Source: Xylaria sp. FL1777
Lineage: Eukaryota; Ascomycota; Sordariomycetes; Xylariales; Xylariaceae
Assembly (NCBI GenBank): GCA_022578965.1
Contig: MU400558.1
Location: 1-64,000, forward strand
DNA: 64,000 nucleotides
Reading direction: 5' to 3'
How positions within the stretch are numbered: the first letter of the stretch is position 1; each line of letters opens with the position of its first letter. Of the stretch, positions 33,389 to 46,127 are shown one piece after another. The position numbers were made by a program, and so were the translations under genes. The notes below the pieces were generated by a model, which saw only the letters and a list, made by a program, of their open reading frames with translations, made no database searches and was not told the origin of the DNA.

Positions 33389-36300
33389 GTGATTGATTGC
33401 TATGAGGACTGGTCGGTCCGCTTGTATTGCTCATTTGAAAGGGGCGTAGACATACCTGTACATTATCACTGCTTCGTGGGCGCCGCTGGTAGTAGAGAGA
33501 CACTTCGGGACAGATGCAGCACATCCGTCCATGGGATATATATCTACCCTTTGCTGGGTTGGAGAGCTGGGGGTGCTCATATATAAGTTATGTATGTTAG
33601 CGGGGGTTAAAAGGCTATTACATCGAGCCCATGCTCGCATCTCGGATAAAACGGCACATAGATAGATACACGAATGAAGAAATAAAATTATATGACTAAT
33701 TATTAACCAATTGGAACATCAACATTCTCGAGTGCAATTCTCATTGCGACTTCCCACTGTTGACGTGTTCCTGTGGTTGGCTCCATCTATATACTAGTAG
33801 TCCTAGGAAATCTCACAGGATTTGGTTAAGCTACGGACATGTGCCTTCACATATACAAATAGGAGAAAAGCCCTATGAGTGTGACGACCGAGTCTAACAT
33901 AAATTACCATGACTAGAAAGCAGATATAGATAACTGCAGTATTATCACCGCACTTGGAGAAAGCAGGAGGTTGTTGCTCCAGGACGGCTAATAGCCTGTA
34001 GGTTGGTCACAGACCTTGACGGGCCGAAGCTAGTCATTGGCAATAGCAATCATAGCTAGGTACACGAATCGGGATAGCTGATAAGCAGCCGTATTTCAAG
34101 GGAATTGGTTTACTGATTGCTTCCCTATTCTTCATACTGACCTTTTTGTTCTCAGCAAATGAATGACACATTAGCTTCATCGGGATCCAACGTGCAGAAC
34201 ACCTGGATTGAGAAGGTTCAGGTAGATACGCGTAACTATACGCCTAACTACTGCATAGCTAGAACAGTATCTAGTCTCTTATGTCAAGGTAGAGTAAATA
34301 ATTATTCCTAGAATAGCCTGAGAGACTATATCGTTCTGTGTACTTCTCTCTACAAGTCCTGAATCTGGACTTTGTTCTCATCAACGCCACGAGCAAAGCC
34401 TAACCCTAGTATCATTGAGTATCAAGGACCTAGACGAAAAGGAGCATTCTCACATACCACTATAATCTCAATCTTGATTCTCACTTGTGTTCTGCTTGTA
34501 CTGAACATCACACCACGTACCTAAGGACACAATATCTGTTAAGACTTGCCTGATTTAAAACTCTGTATCAACTTGGCCAGCATTCCAACGTAGATTCTGA
34601 TCGAAATTCCAAGCTCCATGCTAGCCTGTCAGCCTCGCGGTTTCAGATAGGCTCTTCTATTGAAGAGCATCTAACGAACAGCATTGTGCTCTTGGCGGGA
34701 GAGGCTGAGTAGGTGCGTTAGAGTAGTCGGAGCAGACGCTTAATGATGAAATTACCTGCATTATTCGACTAAAACTCATAACAAATAGAGACTTGGCATT
34801 AACGCCTATTCCGAGTAGTAACAGCCATCCCAACCTTGGGTTTGGGTAGGGCAGTATATGCATGTCTTGAATGCAGATCTCAGCTCTTTCAGTCGAAGAA
34901 TGGCTTGCCAATCATGAATACAAAAAGCTCGACTGGGCTACATATAAAAAGCATACAAACTGCAGGACTTGATAGTGAGCACCAATCGGACTGTTGCTAA
35001 TCTTAGCTTCATGCGAACAAAGTAGACCTCGATAAAAACAGTTGTTGGGACCAAGGCCTAGAACGACGGGGTGGCGCAGCTGACTAACATATTATGTAAC
35101 CTGGATGTTTCCTAGAATCCTAGCAAGTCCATAATTCTTTGAAACACTGTTGGGAATCCAAGGCGGATTACCACGCTATGAAACATGGGTGGCTTGGCAG
35201 GTAATCCGGCCGTCGCTGGTAGATGGGAAAGAGTGGAGAGCCGTCGTAAACCCGGGAAACGACTTACTCAGGAACCTATGGTAAAACGACGATGACTGTA
35301 CATCTGCGTACGGCCGGCTTAAAATGCCTAGGTAGGTACTGTAGCTGCCGTAGGGCATGAAGCTGTTGGTTTTGCTAACAAGCTTTGCGGGCCGGCCTTA
35401 GTGTACTCGGGGCAGTACCGAGGCTTTGATGCTATACATAGCGCTGTGGCTTCATGCTATAGCGATCTACGACCAGTACTGCGGCTCGCCCATGTTCTGC
35501 CCATGGTCTGATCATAGTATTGGTGTATTATACCAATCTGCTATGTATGCAAGGCTCAGGGATGCGGACCTTCGAGAACGTTGGAACATTGGCATGCCGA
35601 AGCGTTGGAGTCTTGAAGGCCGTGTCTCCTGGCTGTCCAAGTCGTGTCGCATGGGCATCCTCCTATGTGTACGCAGTATACCGTATATGCAGTGCTATTG
35701 AACGCTGTGGAGCGGGTAGGAAGACGTCAAAGTTTCAGTTGCTGGCTCTTATGTAGATCATCTTTTCTGCTTGAGCCTACACTGCGTCGTCTTCTTGGCA
35801 AATAACCACATTAGTTATTTGTGATTTTCGTGAGCTGGAAATTGTCGAGTAGATTGGATGTAGTATTGGAGACTCGTCCATTTCACAAGGACTGGTATTC
35901 CTATCTGTACCCCCGAAAGTAATAAGAGTACGGCTCCTGTCTATGTAAGTAAGTAGATTGAAAACGATAGCGAGTGCAGAAGAGAATATTAGGAGGTAGG
36001 GATTAATTAATAGCTGCAAAGTAGGGCAACACAGAGTCAGCTCGAGGGTAACTAACGAGTAGCATACCTAGTACCTGCGCGAACGATACACAAGCACTAT
36101 AAATCGTATTTACGTGGGTTGAAATGGATTGAATGAATCGTGGGTAGAGATGTTCGTTAACTAAAAGTTCAGACATCTCAACTCAATGCTACTAATGTAT
36201 ACTACCTATGTACCTAAGGTAATACTGGGCTCCTTACCTACTTCAGGTATATACACATATGTTATTACATTGCCATCTGCAATGGAAGACAAGTACCTGT

Positions 36301-38850
36301 GTATTTCATATATACCGTACTTACCGTGAGTGCCTTGAGGCTTTCTTTTGTTACCTGCCTGCCTCCAATATGCTCTACTTATATTTAAGTGGGACAGTAT
36401 GAGGGCCTCAGGGGATGGGTGTCGCACTGCCGGTTTTGCCTAGCTCAGTGATAAGCGATGTTTCAGAAGCTCGTTGGAGACTACTATTGGCCCGAGCCTA
36501 ATGCACCACCAACCAGCCACTACTATGTCGGGACTTTATTACCCACTTACCTGTGTTCGGCTTGGTAATGCTGCAAAGCATCGTCCCATCTCGCATCCCC
36601 TTTCCCTCGAACGGCCGGTGTGGACGGCCGAGATATCCCTTTTTATAGACTTTGTCACCTGACATTTCCAGGGAATATGCGTGGATGGTATAGACAAATT
36701 CGGAACACGCACTTTGCCTTGGTTGAACAAACAACAACTTTGCTATCTATATCTACCACCATTGGCTTGATATGTATACCTACCTAGGGATAACCCCTAT
36801 AATGTAACATGGGCACCACATACTAGGTACCACACTACATAGGTACCTACCTAGTTATGCAGTACTAAGAGTATGGGTAGGCTAGCTTAGTGGCACACGG
36901 CTTCTTGTTTCCTATAGGGTCGAACGACAGCCAGTACGCTTTCTACGTATGGTCTTACGCGTTACGACAACTCTCTGTGGGATCATGACTAAGACGAGCA
37001 AAGTGCAAAGTCCAAGAACTTCACTTGGGCTGGGGTGAACATACGAGGTCATAGAGTCGAATGAGACTTATGGCTCGTCTGCTGATGCTCATAACATCTA
37101 GCTGTTGTCACTTTGTTCACAAGTGGCAGGTCTCGTATTTCAATGGCTTTCAGCACTGTCCCTTCATTTCTTCACCGTTTGAGTATGTCTTATACAACAA
37201 GGCTTGGCATACCCCAGATTTGCCGATCTTGCTTGCACCACTGGCGATCAGCTGTTCTAATTGACACGCTAGACTAGGCATTTCGTCTGCAAATATTTAC
37301 TAACTACTGTAGTTTGGTGGGCAAAGGGCCCTTTACGCAGTAGAAGAGTGTACAGGGTCTTGTTCTACTAATTACCTACTTTATGGTGAGCAAGGGACAG
37401 CACCTTTGTGATTGGTTCCATGAAACTGCAAAGCTATACGTTCGCTCTACTTATGCAGAGAAAGCAAATTTGACTAACTGATAAGACTCGACAACACTTT
37501 GCCAAGTGTTCGTCTGAATTTATCTACATACATGTAGGTATGGTGGTACAGTTGCAGGTACTGTACGGATAAGTTATAACAGCTATGTACCATGTAGTGT
37601 ACCTTTGATTCTTTTGCAAGCTCCTGGCTTTTCAGCTTTTCAGCTCTGCTGGAGACCAAGTCCAGCGAGGCTAATAAATAACCGTTTCTACGAAACAGGT
37701 ACTCGTAGGGCGCAGAACCGTTGAAATTGTCATGCTAAGGTCTTTAAAGGACTGGATGCTCATTCGCCGAACGAGTAATTAATTACGTCGAGCAAAGGGG
37801 GAAACCGTTTCTCGAAACAATAGACGTATCTATCCTATCTCGTGTTGGTCCCTCCCATGTAGATATAGATACGGGATTTATCCTTTCTCATTCGCCCAGG
37901 AGAGTAGAGTTCTGCGAGAACAAGCCACATTCCGTAAACATGTCTATCTGTAGCACTGAGCTGCCTCGTTTTCAAAGCCTTGATTCTCAAGCGAATGATA
38001 GATAGATAGTGGAAATTGATAATGAGACATAGTACATTAGAAAGCGGACAAATCAATTTTTATTGTTTGCCGACCTAAGCCTAGCTTCTTATCGACTACA
38101 CAGTAGGTATAGGTCGGTACGCATGGCCTGCATTCGACATTTCATTGTGTATGAGCCTAGATGCAATGACGCAAGGTAGGTAGATATGCATATTGGCTCG
38201 GGCAGAAAGCCTTTTAGAGCACTATCGGAGCTCAAGGGCCTGACCGGCAGTTACTTACATATATTCACAGAGCCCTCTCTGCCCCATCTAGCGTTAAATG
38301 TAGTATTGCGCATATACTAGGTAGTACATGTAGTGCTCGTTCCCGGGCCGCATTAAACTTGTGGGTGAGGGTACACGATGGAATAGGGGTGCAGGAGAGA
38401 GCGTTGTAGTGTAAGTGCCTACTGAAGTACCTTCCTAAGTATGCCCATAAAGAAGTACTTAGCTCTGGGCTTACGCAGTAGGTACCTCCTTGTACGCCCA
38501 TTCCCTATGCGTAAATGCCAAGTGACATTAGATCCACTTACCTTCCTGGGTACTACCTTGTTAATGGACATCTCCTTACCTAACCTAACTGAGTACCTAC
38601 ATGCCTCCCTCTTCTCGTCAGTTTACACCAGGTACTGCTGTAATACGCGCTACGGCTGCTAAATGATAGTACCAGCTAGCTGAGCACAGCAGGAGACCAA
38701 GGCAAGCAACCAGGGAGCCCGCCCCCACTAACGGGCTTTCAGATTTTCTGGTTTCCCTTCCCCATTTCCTCACACCTGCTGAAAGGGCTTTCTACGGGCC
38801 AAGGCCAACCAAGTCAAAGTCTACCATTTCTCCTGGACTGAATTGGAACG
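33389..38850. other. 5.5-kb stretch with no recognisable gene
   Basis: Open frames are all under about 95 codons, overlap on both strands, and show no family features, signal peptides or convincing exon chains. No tRNA-like TPsiC box with a matching stem was noticed. Base composition is normal, so it is not a RIP block. Motifs of the CCTAGGTAGGTAC type recur (35,327; 36,778; 36,838). It may contain non-coding RNA or very decayed sequence. Confidence 0.45.
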
Positions 38851-39646
38851 AACACCTCTCACCCACCACATTACCACCACCACTACCACCACCCATCACT
38901 CCTTCAACCTCCCCATCCCAAACTGCTTCTTTTTTTTTTATTCCCTTCTCCAGGCTCTTCTTCCCACCCCCTCGACCTCAAGTATTTGAATCACTAATGG
39001 AGCCTGTATATTGATCCCAATCTGTTTAGATATTTGTTGTGATTTCTTTGCTTCTTCCTATTTCCCACCCTTGTGGACTCAAATACCTAGGTTAGGCAGT
39101 TCGCCTTCGAGGAAGAGGCCAAAAGAAAAAAAACGAAATCGCAACTTACATCACAAGAGTTGTCATCCACTAAAGCTCCAAACACTTGTACCCCCAAGCC
39201 GTCGTTTTCTCGGACTTGTCTCGACACTCCTTCAATCGATTGCCCGACGACGATCAGTTTTACAGCGTTGCCAGTAACGACTCTGCGTGTTGCGTCGCCC
39301 GGTTAGATATTTCGATATACTCCCGGTTGCCTCGCTCACCACCTTGTAATCGGCCCCAGACAAATCTGTGGGATCATATACTTTCGAATCTCAACGCCAC
39401 TCCTTTCTAGAGCACTTCTTCCTTGCACTGCGCGAGACGACATATCTAATCGCACTCCCCCGCCTGCTCAGTCGTCGATCCGCCCTAGCACGAGGAAAAG
39501 AAGCTTGCGCCAGCTTGACAACGACGTCAGTTTCGACTGCTTCTCTGCTTTTATACATCACGCAGAGATCGACTTGCCCCGTAACATCATCCGTGGAGAG
39601 CCGTTACAGTTGCTTCTCCTGATGAGGGTCGGATGATTAATTGATA
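38851..39646 (+). promoter_or_regulatory. Pyrimidine-rich promoter/long 5' leader of the Pumilio gene
   Basis: About 800 bp before the start codon are C/T-rich with CCACCAC and ACTACCACCACCC runs (38,868-38,905) and poly-T near 38,930. This is the composition usually seen at strong filamentous-fungal promoters and 5' UTRs. Several short upstream ATG frames occur (for example 39,011 and 39,186), suggesting a leader with upstream ORFs if it is transcribed. Confidence 0.4.
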
Positions 39647-42600
39647 ATGTCAACTAATAGATCCGAACACCTGGCTATCGGCTACCCGCCTAAGTCTGCC
39701 GGCAGCCAACGTTCTACCTCTCCTGTTACCCATATTTCCCCTATCGAGTCTCCCAGTAGCTCTTCGATCAAGTCCCCCTTCGGCATGTCAGGCGTCATGA
39801 ATCCTGCCTCCAAGATGGGAGGTGCCTCGCGATCGGGGGCTGGTTCTCCATCGCATGATGCCCCTGGTTCTGCAAGACTCTTCTCCAAGCGGTAAGCCTC
39901 CACCCGACTCCGCTATATTGCTTCAATAAAACCACTATCGCCTGTCATTTCATCGGATGAACTGAACTGTACTAATCGTACCAAATAGGGCCAGAGAGAT
40001 TCAAGCTCAAGAGGGCGTTCCCGGCTTGCCGGTGACCAACCCATGGGGTGGGCCACCCACCAGTGGAAACTCCACCCCGCTGCGCGAGAATATCCCCGAA
40101 TCACCTACCGACGGATTTCCAGACTTTGCACAGCTACCGACTCCCGATAGCTTGCCCTCAACTAGACGTGCCCGAGCCGGTACTGTGCCTTCTCGATTCC
40201 CTGCAGGCGGCCTCGGAAACGGTCTTCTTAACATTCCCACGCTCTCTACCCAGTCTTCTCGACCAACTCCCTCCCATAGTCCATTCAACAAGACGCCACC
40301 TCCAGGTCTTTCAGAAAATACGAACTCTTCACAGTCTTCCACTCTCTTATCGAGACTCCGTGCAGGGTCGATGCCCCAGCGTAGCCCGTTTTCTCATGGC
40401 CCAGGTACTAGCTCGCCTTTTGGACCCTCCGTTTTCAGCACATGGAACCCAACCGGCCGAGAGAGGGGCAATACGCTTGCTAGCATCGCAAGTATTGGAT
40501 CTAACGGCCCGAGTTCTCCGGCGCAATCTGCCATGTCAAAGGATGGGCCAGGTGACAATGATGTTCATATGAGGACTCTTGATTACCTGGGCTTGGCCGA
40601 GACACCACAGCCTGCTCGTGCCCAGCTGGCCACACCTTATCTTCCAGGACTTGCAGATTTCACCAAGCAATCGAACAGGTTTCGGTCTTATTCGGTGAAC
40701 AATAAAGATAAATATGCGGATGAGGAAGATGATGGCTACGAGGAAGATGCTTTGGCCTTAGAAAACCACTATGCTCAACTGCAGGATCAACTTGCCGCTA
40801 CTAATGCTGCGATCCACAGCCATAATCTTGCCGTGCAGAGCCTTCAGTCCTTCGCTTCCCAAGCGGTCACTCGGCCTCGCGCACGAACAGCTGGAGTTTT
40901 AGACCTTCAAGGGGCGGGCTCACGGCTTATGCGTAATTACTATCCTACTCCATCACGTCTTGATAGTTCAATTACCGCAGCTGAGATACGGTTATCAGAC
41001 GAGAAAGAATATGATGAGCTCCCGACAGCTGTGGCTGCAATGAATCTGGGCCGATCGAACAGTCGAAATAATGGATTGCTGACAGCTGAGGAAGCTGGTC
41101 TTGAGGGCCCAACTAGTGCGCTGTGGCTAGGGAGCATCCCAACCTCGACTACCACCTCCACGTTGACCGAAATGTTCAAGTCTTACGGACCTATTCTGTC
41201 GGCAAGAGTATTGACCCACAAGAACTGTGGCTTCGTCAATTTCGAGAGGGTCGATAGTGCTATTGCGGCCAAGACTGGTATGAACGGCAAGGAAATATTC
41301 CCGGGCGGCGGACCAATTCGAATTAATTTCGCCAAGCCGCCCTCGGCTTCCAACACGCCCGGGCATGACGGTGCCTTCCCCAGCCCAAGTCCTGACCCCT
41401 TCGCAAAGAACCAAGATACCAATGGCGCGACTGCTACTGGTGCTGTCCCGGATGCCGCGCCCTCTGCTACGAGTACATCAGCCGCAGCCCCAGTCATCCC
41501 TCCCCTTCGTGATATGACTGCCGATATTCTGCAGATTGTCAGATCTTTCGGGGCGTCAGACGAAGACACGTATAGAATTTCGCTGAGCCTTCAGAAAGCA
41601 ATCCAATACACGACGTTCATCGACGAAATCCCCCCTATCCGCGAAGCTACTCATACTCGTGTTCATGACGCTCCAAAACTGAGGGATATTCGAAAGCGCA
41701 TTGATAACCAGAGCTTGTCTCAAGCAGAAATCGAGAATATTGCCGTTGACATGCTTCCCGAAATCGCTGAGCTGTCTTCTGACTATCTTGGCAATACTGT
41801 CGTTCAGAAGCTGTTCGAGCATTGTTCTGATGAATTCCGAGATGCGATGCTCACTGAGATTGCCCCCCATACGGCTGAAATTGGTGTTCACAAGAATGGC
41901 ACTTGGGCTGCTCAGAAAATCATTGATGTTTGCAAGACGCCTCATCAAATGTCTCTTATCGTCGAGAACCTTCGGCCGTACACCATTCCACTATTTCTCG
42001 ATCAATATGGCAATTACGTTTTGCAAGGGTGTCTCAAGTTTGGGCCACCCTTCAATGACTTTATATTCGAGACAATGCTCAGCAGAATGTGGGAGGTTGG
42101 CCAGGGACGATACGGAGCTCGAGCTATGAGGGCGTGTCTGGAAAGCCATCACGCTACAAAGGAGCAACAGAGGATGCTCGCCGCTGCCATTGCGCTGCAT
42201 AGTGTACAGCTTGCAACAAATGCTAACGGGGCGCTCTTGTTGACATGGTTCCTAGATACATGCACTTTCCCTCAACGACGCAGTGTGCTGGCTCCTCAGT
42301 TGGTTCCTTATCTAGTTCATCTATGCACGCACAAGGTTGCTTATCTCACGGTTTTAAAGGTCATCAATCAGAAAGCGGAACCTGAAGCACGAGACACCAT
42401 CCTCAAAGCTCTCTTCTTTACCCCGAAGGATCAAACTCTTGAGGCTATCCTCAGTGATCATGCTTGTGGAGCTACTCTGATCTTCAAAGTTCTGACCACA
42501 CCTTTCTTCGACGAGAGCATTAGGAGTCAAGTCGTGGAAACCGTGAAGACCGTTCTAATACGCATCAAAGCGCAACCGAACCAGGGCTATAAGCGGCTTA

Positions 42601-43259
42601 TGGACGAGGTTGGCTTGTCTACCCGAAGCGGCGGCGGCGGTGGATCTCGTGACCAATCCGTGGGCCGTCATGCATCGAGTGAACGGCAGCGTCCTACTTC
42701 TCGCCAAGCGCAAACAAGTACCGCTGCCGCCCAGCAGAACCCACAGTATGGAAACCAGTATCTAAACCCGCTCAGTCAGAGTACGCCACCAGCCAACTAT
42801 GATATGAGTGGCTACTCTGTGCCACGCAGCGAGAATGGAGATCCCGGTATGCCTCCCTACGCACCATACGGACCTCAAGCACCGGTGTATAATGGAACCA
42901 ACGGATCATTAGCACCCGTGAATATACAGCAGCTACAATATCAGCAGAACATGCTTTCGCGTGGCACGCCGCCAATGAGCAACTTCTATCCACCGGTTCA
43001 AGCCGGATATGGAGGGTTCAACAATGCAAACCCCGCAATGGACCAATTTCGGGGCCAGAATCTAGCGAATAGCAGTCCGATTCAGCCACCTGGTGCTCCG
43101 GCTGGTTTCGCGCCGCCTGGATTTGGTATGGGAGTAAATATGGGTGGCTATGGCTATTCTAATGGAATGCCAACTGTGCCATACATGCAGGAGCAGCCTG
43201 TCGGTTCGAGACGCGGACGCGTAGGTCAACCTCCTCGAAAGCGATCGCCTCGACCCTAA
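39647..43259 (+). CDS. JSN1: Jsn1/Puf-type RNA-binding protein (RRM plus Pumilio repeats)
   Basis: Post-transcriptional regulator that binds mRNA 3' UTRs; yeast Jsn1/Puf1 and Puf2 favour mRNAs of membrane proteins. Model: 39,647-39,891 joined to 39,989-43,259, giving 1,171 residues. The 97-bp intron has GTAAGC and a CTAAT branch. The start is the ATG at 39,647; an in-frame TTG six bases earlier is not used. Order: Ser/Pro-rich disordered N-terminus (about 1-290), a short Gln/Ala coiled segment near 300, one RRM at about 458-530 (ALWLGSIP, NCGFVNFE, IRINFAKPP), and Pumilio repeats at about 590-955 including DYLGNTVVQKLFEH, NGTWAAQKII and QYGNYVLQ. A Gly/Pro/Gln/Asn-rich tail ends in a basic RRGR stretch. 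The RRM-Puf combination is diagnostic of this subfamily. Confidence 0.93.
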
Positions 43260-46127
43260 ATGGAGGCACTGACAATTCTGTTTCAGAGATGATTGTAGCA
43301 CTGTGTTTCCGCTCCGGCTGGGGAGAACTACCTAGTCTTGAGAGAGGTGTACTCTGTTCATTGCCAATATTGGCTTGTACGGTTATACGGGCTGAAATGA
43401 TCGGATACTGGTCTCTACTTCGTTGTTTATTTTGAGAATACAAGCCCAAGTGGGAAGCTTAGGCTTCTTTGTTCCGAAGCTATAATGCGCAGCTTACTTT
43501 TTTTTTTAAGAAAAAAACAAAAACTAGGAGGGCGGGAGACCTCTTGGGCGGTTTCTGGATGCTTTGCACAGTTCACGTTCGTTTTAAGTGTCATTTTCAA
43601 GGCGATTTATAGATACGACTGTCTTTATCACGACCAAAAGGAGGTGTTTACTATTGGTCGAGACTGGATGGGGGGAATCGGGGCTACAAATGATGTTTTG
43701 AAAGATCATTCATTTCCTTGCGGAGAGCTTCCATGGTACCCACCTCATGTAGAAAGGGCAAAGATGATGGGTTTAGCGAGGCAAATGGCCCCCTAGAGGA
43801 TATGAAAAGCATGATTGTTAAACAAAGCGGAACGAAGGGCGAATCAAATGATCCTTTGCGGTCACCTGGCACTCTATCTTCATCCCCCTTTCTGATTCTG
43901 CTTTTCCAATTCGCGTTGACTTGTATTAAGAAAGTATTAAAATAGGTAGATCGTACCTATATAGTAGTCACTACTCACTATCTCCACGAGAATGGTGTAT
44001 GCGTAAGCTCGTATATACCTTGTTCTGAATACAATCTCAAAATTCTATCATATTGACGAACTCAGAAAGCTATTTAGTCTTGAACTGGGATGTTCTTCTG
44101 ACTGGTTGGCGAGTAGTATATCGTGCTGCTGCTACTGAGCTATAGCCTTGGTCTCTCCTCTTACTACAGCCGTCTAAGGGGGTTTTCCGCTGCAAAGAAA
44201 ATCACTATATGGCATGGCATTGCCACACCAAGAGGCGTAACACTCCTTCTTATGCTATTTGGCCAAATCAAACCGCTGTTCGCGGTCATCCCCATTGCCG
44301 CTCCTTCGTCGTCCTGCTAGGGGGTCACCGGCAGGCACCGCCTGACTAAGTTCGGGAGGACGAAGACCACGCCTACCGCGCGGAGCACGCTCATACTTAC
44401 TGAGGTCGAGCAGGACGGCGAACGTGAAGGCGAAGGCGAGGGTGGAGGTTGCGGCGCTTCATAGACCCCCTTTGAGACCCGTGGTAGTCGTAGTCGTAGG
44501 AGTGGGAGTGGGATTCTCCGTCGTGAAACGCCGTCGGTTGTGGGAGCCTTGAAATAGGACCTTTCGTGCTCTGTTCTAGTTCGTAGATGGTTATGGTTGC
44601 TCTATTTGGGGGGGTTCACTATTATTTAACCGGGAGTAGAAGGGGGGGGGTGTGGTCTTCTTTGCTTGGTTTGGTATTTATTTGGTTGGCCCTAGGCGAT
44701 GATGAACTGACTCACTGACTGGCTGGCTGGCTTATTGGAAGAGATGACTGAACGGCGAGGCTAGATGAAGAATTTCCTATACTGAAAGTGATAGACTCGG
44801 TAGTTTCTCTCGACAAGCGAGGTGCTATCGATACTAGCATCTGATATTTAACTTCGATGTCTCATGATTTGTCTGTTGCGTATTTCAAGTTTTTGATATT
44901 AGGTAGTCTAGAGCGGTATAATAGCGAAGACCTGACCCTATTCCTTAGCTGGACATCATGTTTCTGGTTCATTCACTTTGGATACAAAATTCGTCTCCTA
45001 TTGTTATTAATTAGCCTTGCTAATTATCAAGCAACCATACCATCTTTGCCCAATTCCCAAATCTACCTGTTTCTCTACTTTGTGATCTTGGCTTGTCAGC
45101 CGGCATTTATGGGACGACGTCCCCATGGGATAGAATCCGTAAAACCTGAGAGCAGTAAGGAAAATAGGAGTAAGTTGGGATTCATTACTTACCTACCACC
45201 AAGAATAACTAAGTATCGTGCTACTATTATTCAAGATAGAAGTGCTAATCCCACGAGTCGACTATAACAAGGGTGTGGTTTCGATTCAAGATTCCGGAGA
45301 ACTATATCCTCGATACTAGACACGGCGAGCAAATTCAATGGCGGCAAATCACGACAAGGCACACAGATAGCACAACAATGCGTAGAAAGTATTTGTTATT
45401 ATATGACCTATGCTTGACGCCATTCCGTATGCAGGTTTTCTTGATCTTCCCAGGTCTCTCTGTTCTCTTCCCTGCTACTGGTGTGCAGTGATCAACAATG
45501 CAGTTACGAGCGCAATGCTAGAAATAGAACTATCGGCGTCCCTCTGCCCACCATGCGTAAGAAGATATCGCGAATCGAGTGATACTTCAACCTCCCCTTC
45601 CCCTCCCCCCCACACGACCATAAAAACAAAAATAGATGATTTGGAGTAGACGTCTTAAAAGGTGGCTTTATATTGGTACTCCAGCTTGCTTCTTATTACG
45701 AGTACAAGGAAAGTATGGTGAGCTGGCTGATGGAGGCGCTCTAATATTTGACCACCGTTAAGTGTGCTGGTAACGGGAAAATCCCTCAACTTGGTATCGT
45801 GTCACCGTACTAGGCTCTAGGCGAATTATAACTAATTTAGTGGCCATCGAGTGACATCTACGGCATCTTTAATTACCAATGCCGGGGAGGCGTAAAAGAC
45901 TGTCGACATGAGGCAGCAGAAAGCAGGTAAGCTCAATTTGAACACCCAGGTCTGCGAGATCTGACACCACTGTCACAGTTAGGGCAAGGGGGGAAACCAA
46001 CCCGATCGAAGTAGTTTTGGGCGGCTCTCCAAGATATCAATACGATTTACACAGTAGTAAATGACACTCATAATTACGTGCCGATACTTGTGTATGTGTC
46101 CGTAATGATAATTCGAATGAGCCGTTT
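43260..46127. other. Intergenic between convergent genes, with one uncertain coding island
   Basis: 2.9 kb between the Pumilio gene and the RCO1-like gene, whose 3' ends face each other. Poly-T (43,498-43,508) and G-rich runs (44,610 and 44,643) occur. Apart from the GC-rich patch reported at 44,150-44,560 I see no coding evidence; the 136-codon frame at 44,857-45,267 has no family resemblance. Confidence 0.45.
44150..44560 (-). other. GC-rich patch with possible minus-strand exon(s), unassigned
   Basis: Bases about 44,290-44,470 are much richer in G/C than their surroundings. On the minus strand a frame at 44,458-44,255 is open for 67 codons and encodes a hydrophobic stretch (TLAFAFTFAVLLDL) followed by a basic tail. 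Another frame runs into a strong donor (GTAAGTATG, reverse complement at about 44,387-44,395), with an acceptor-like CCCTAG about 85 bp on. The two readings conflict, and no start or family was found. It could be a small unrecognised gene, a pseudogene, or chance. Confidence 0.25.

Noticed and set aside
44857..45267. 136-codon plus-strand frame as a membrane protein gene.
   Set aside because: No conserved motifs and ordinary intergenic composition; hydrophobicity follows from AT-rich codons.
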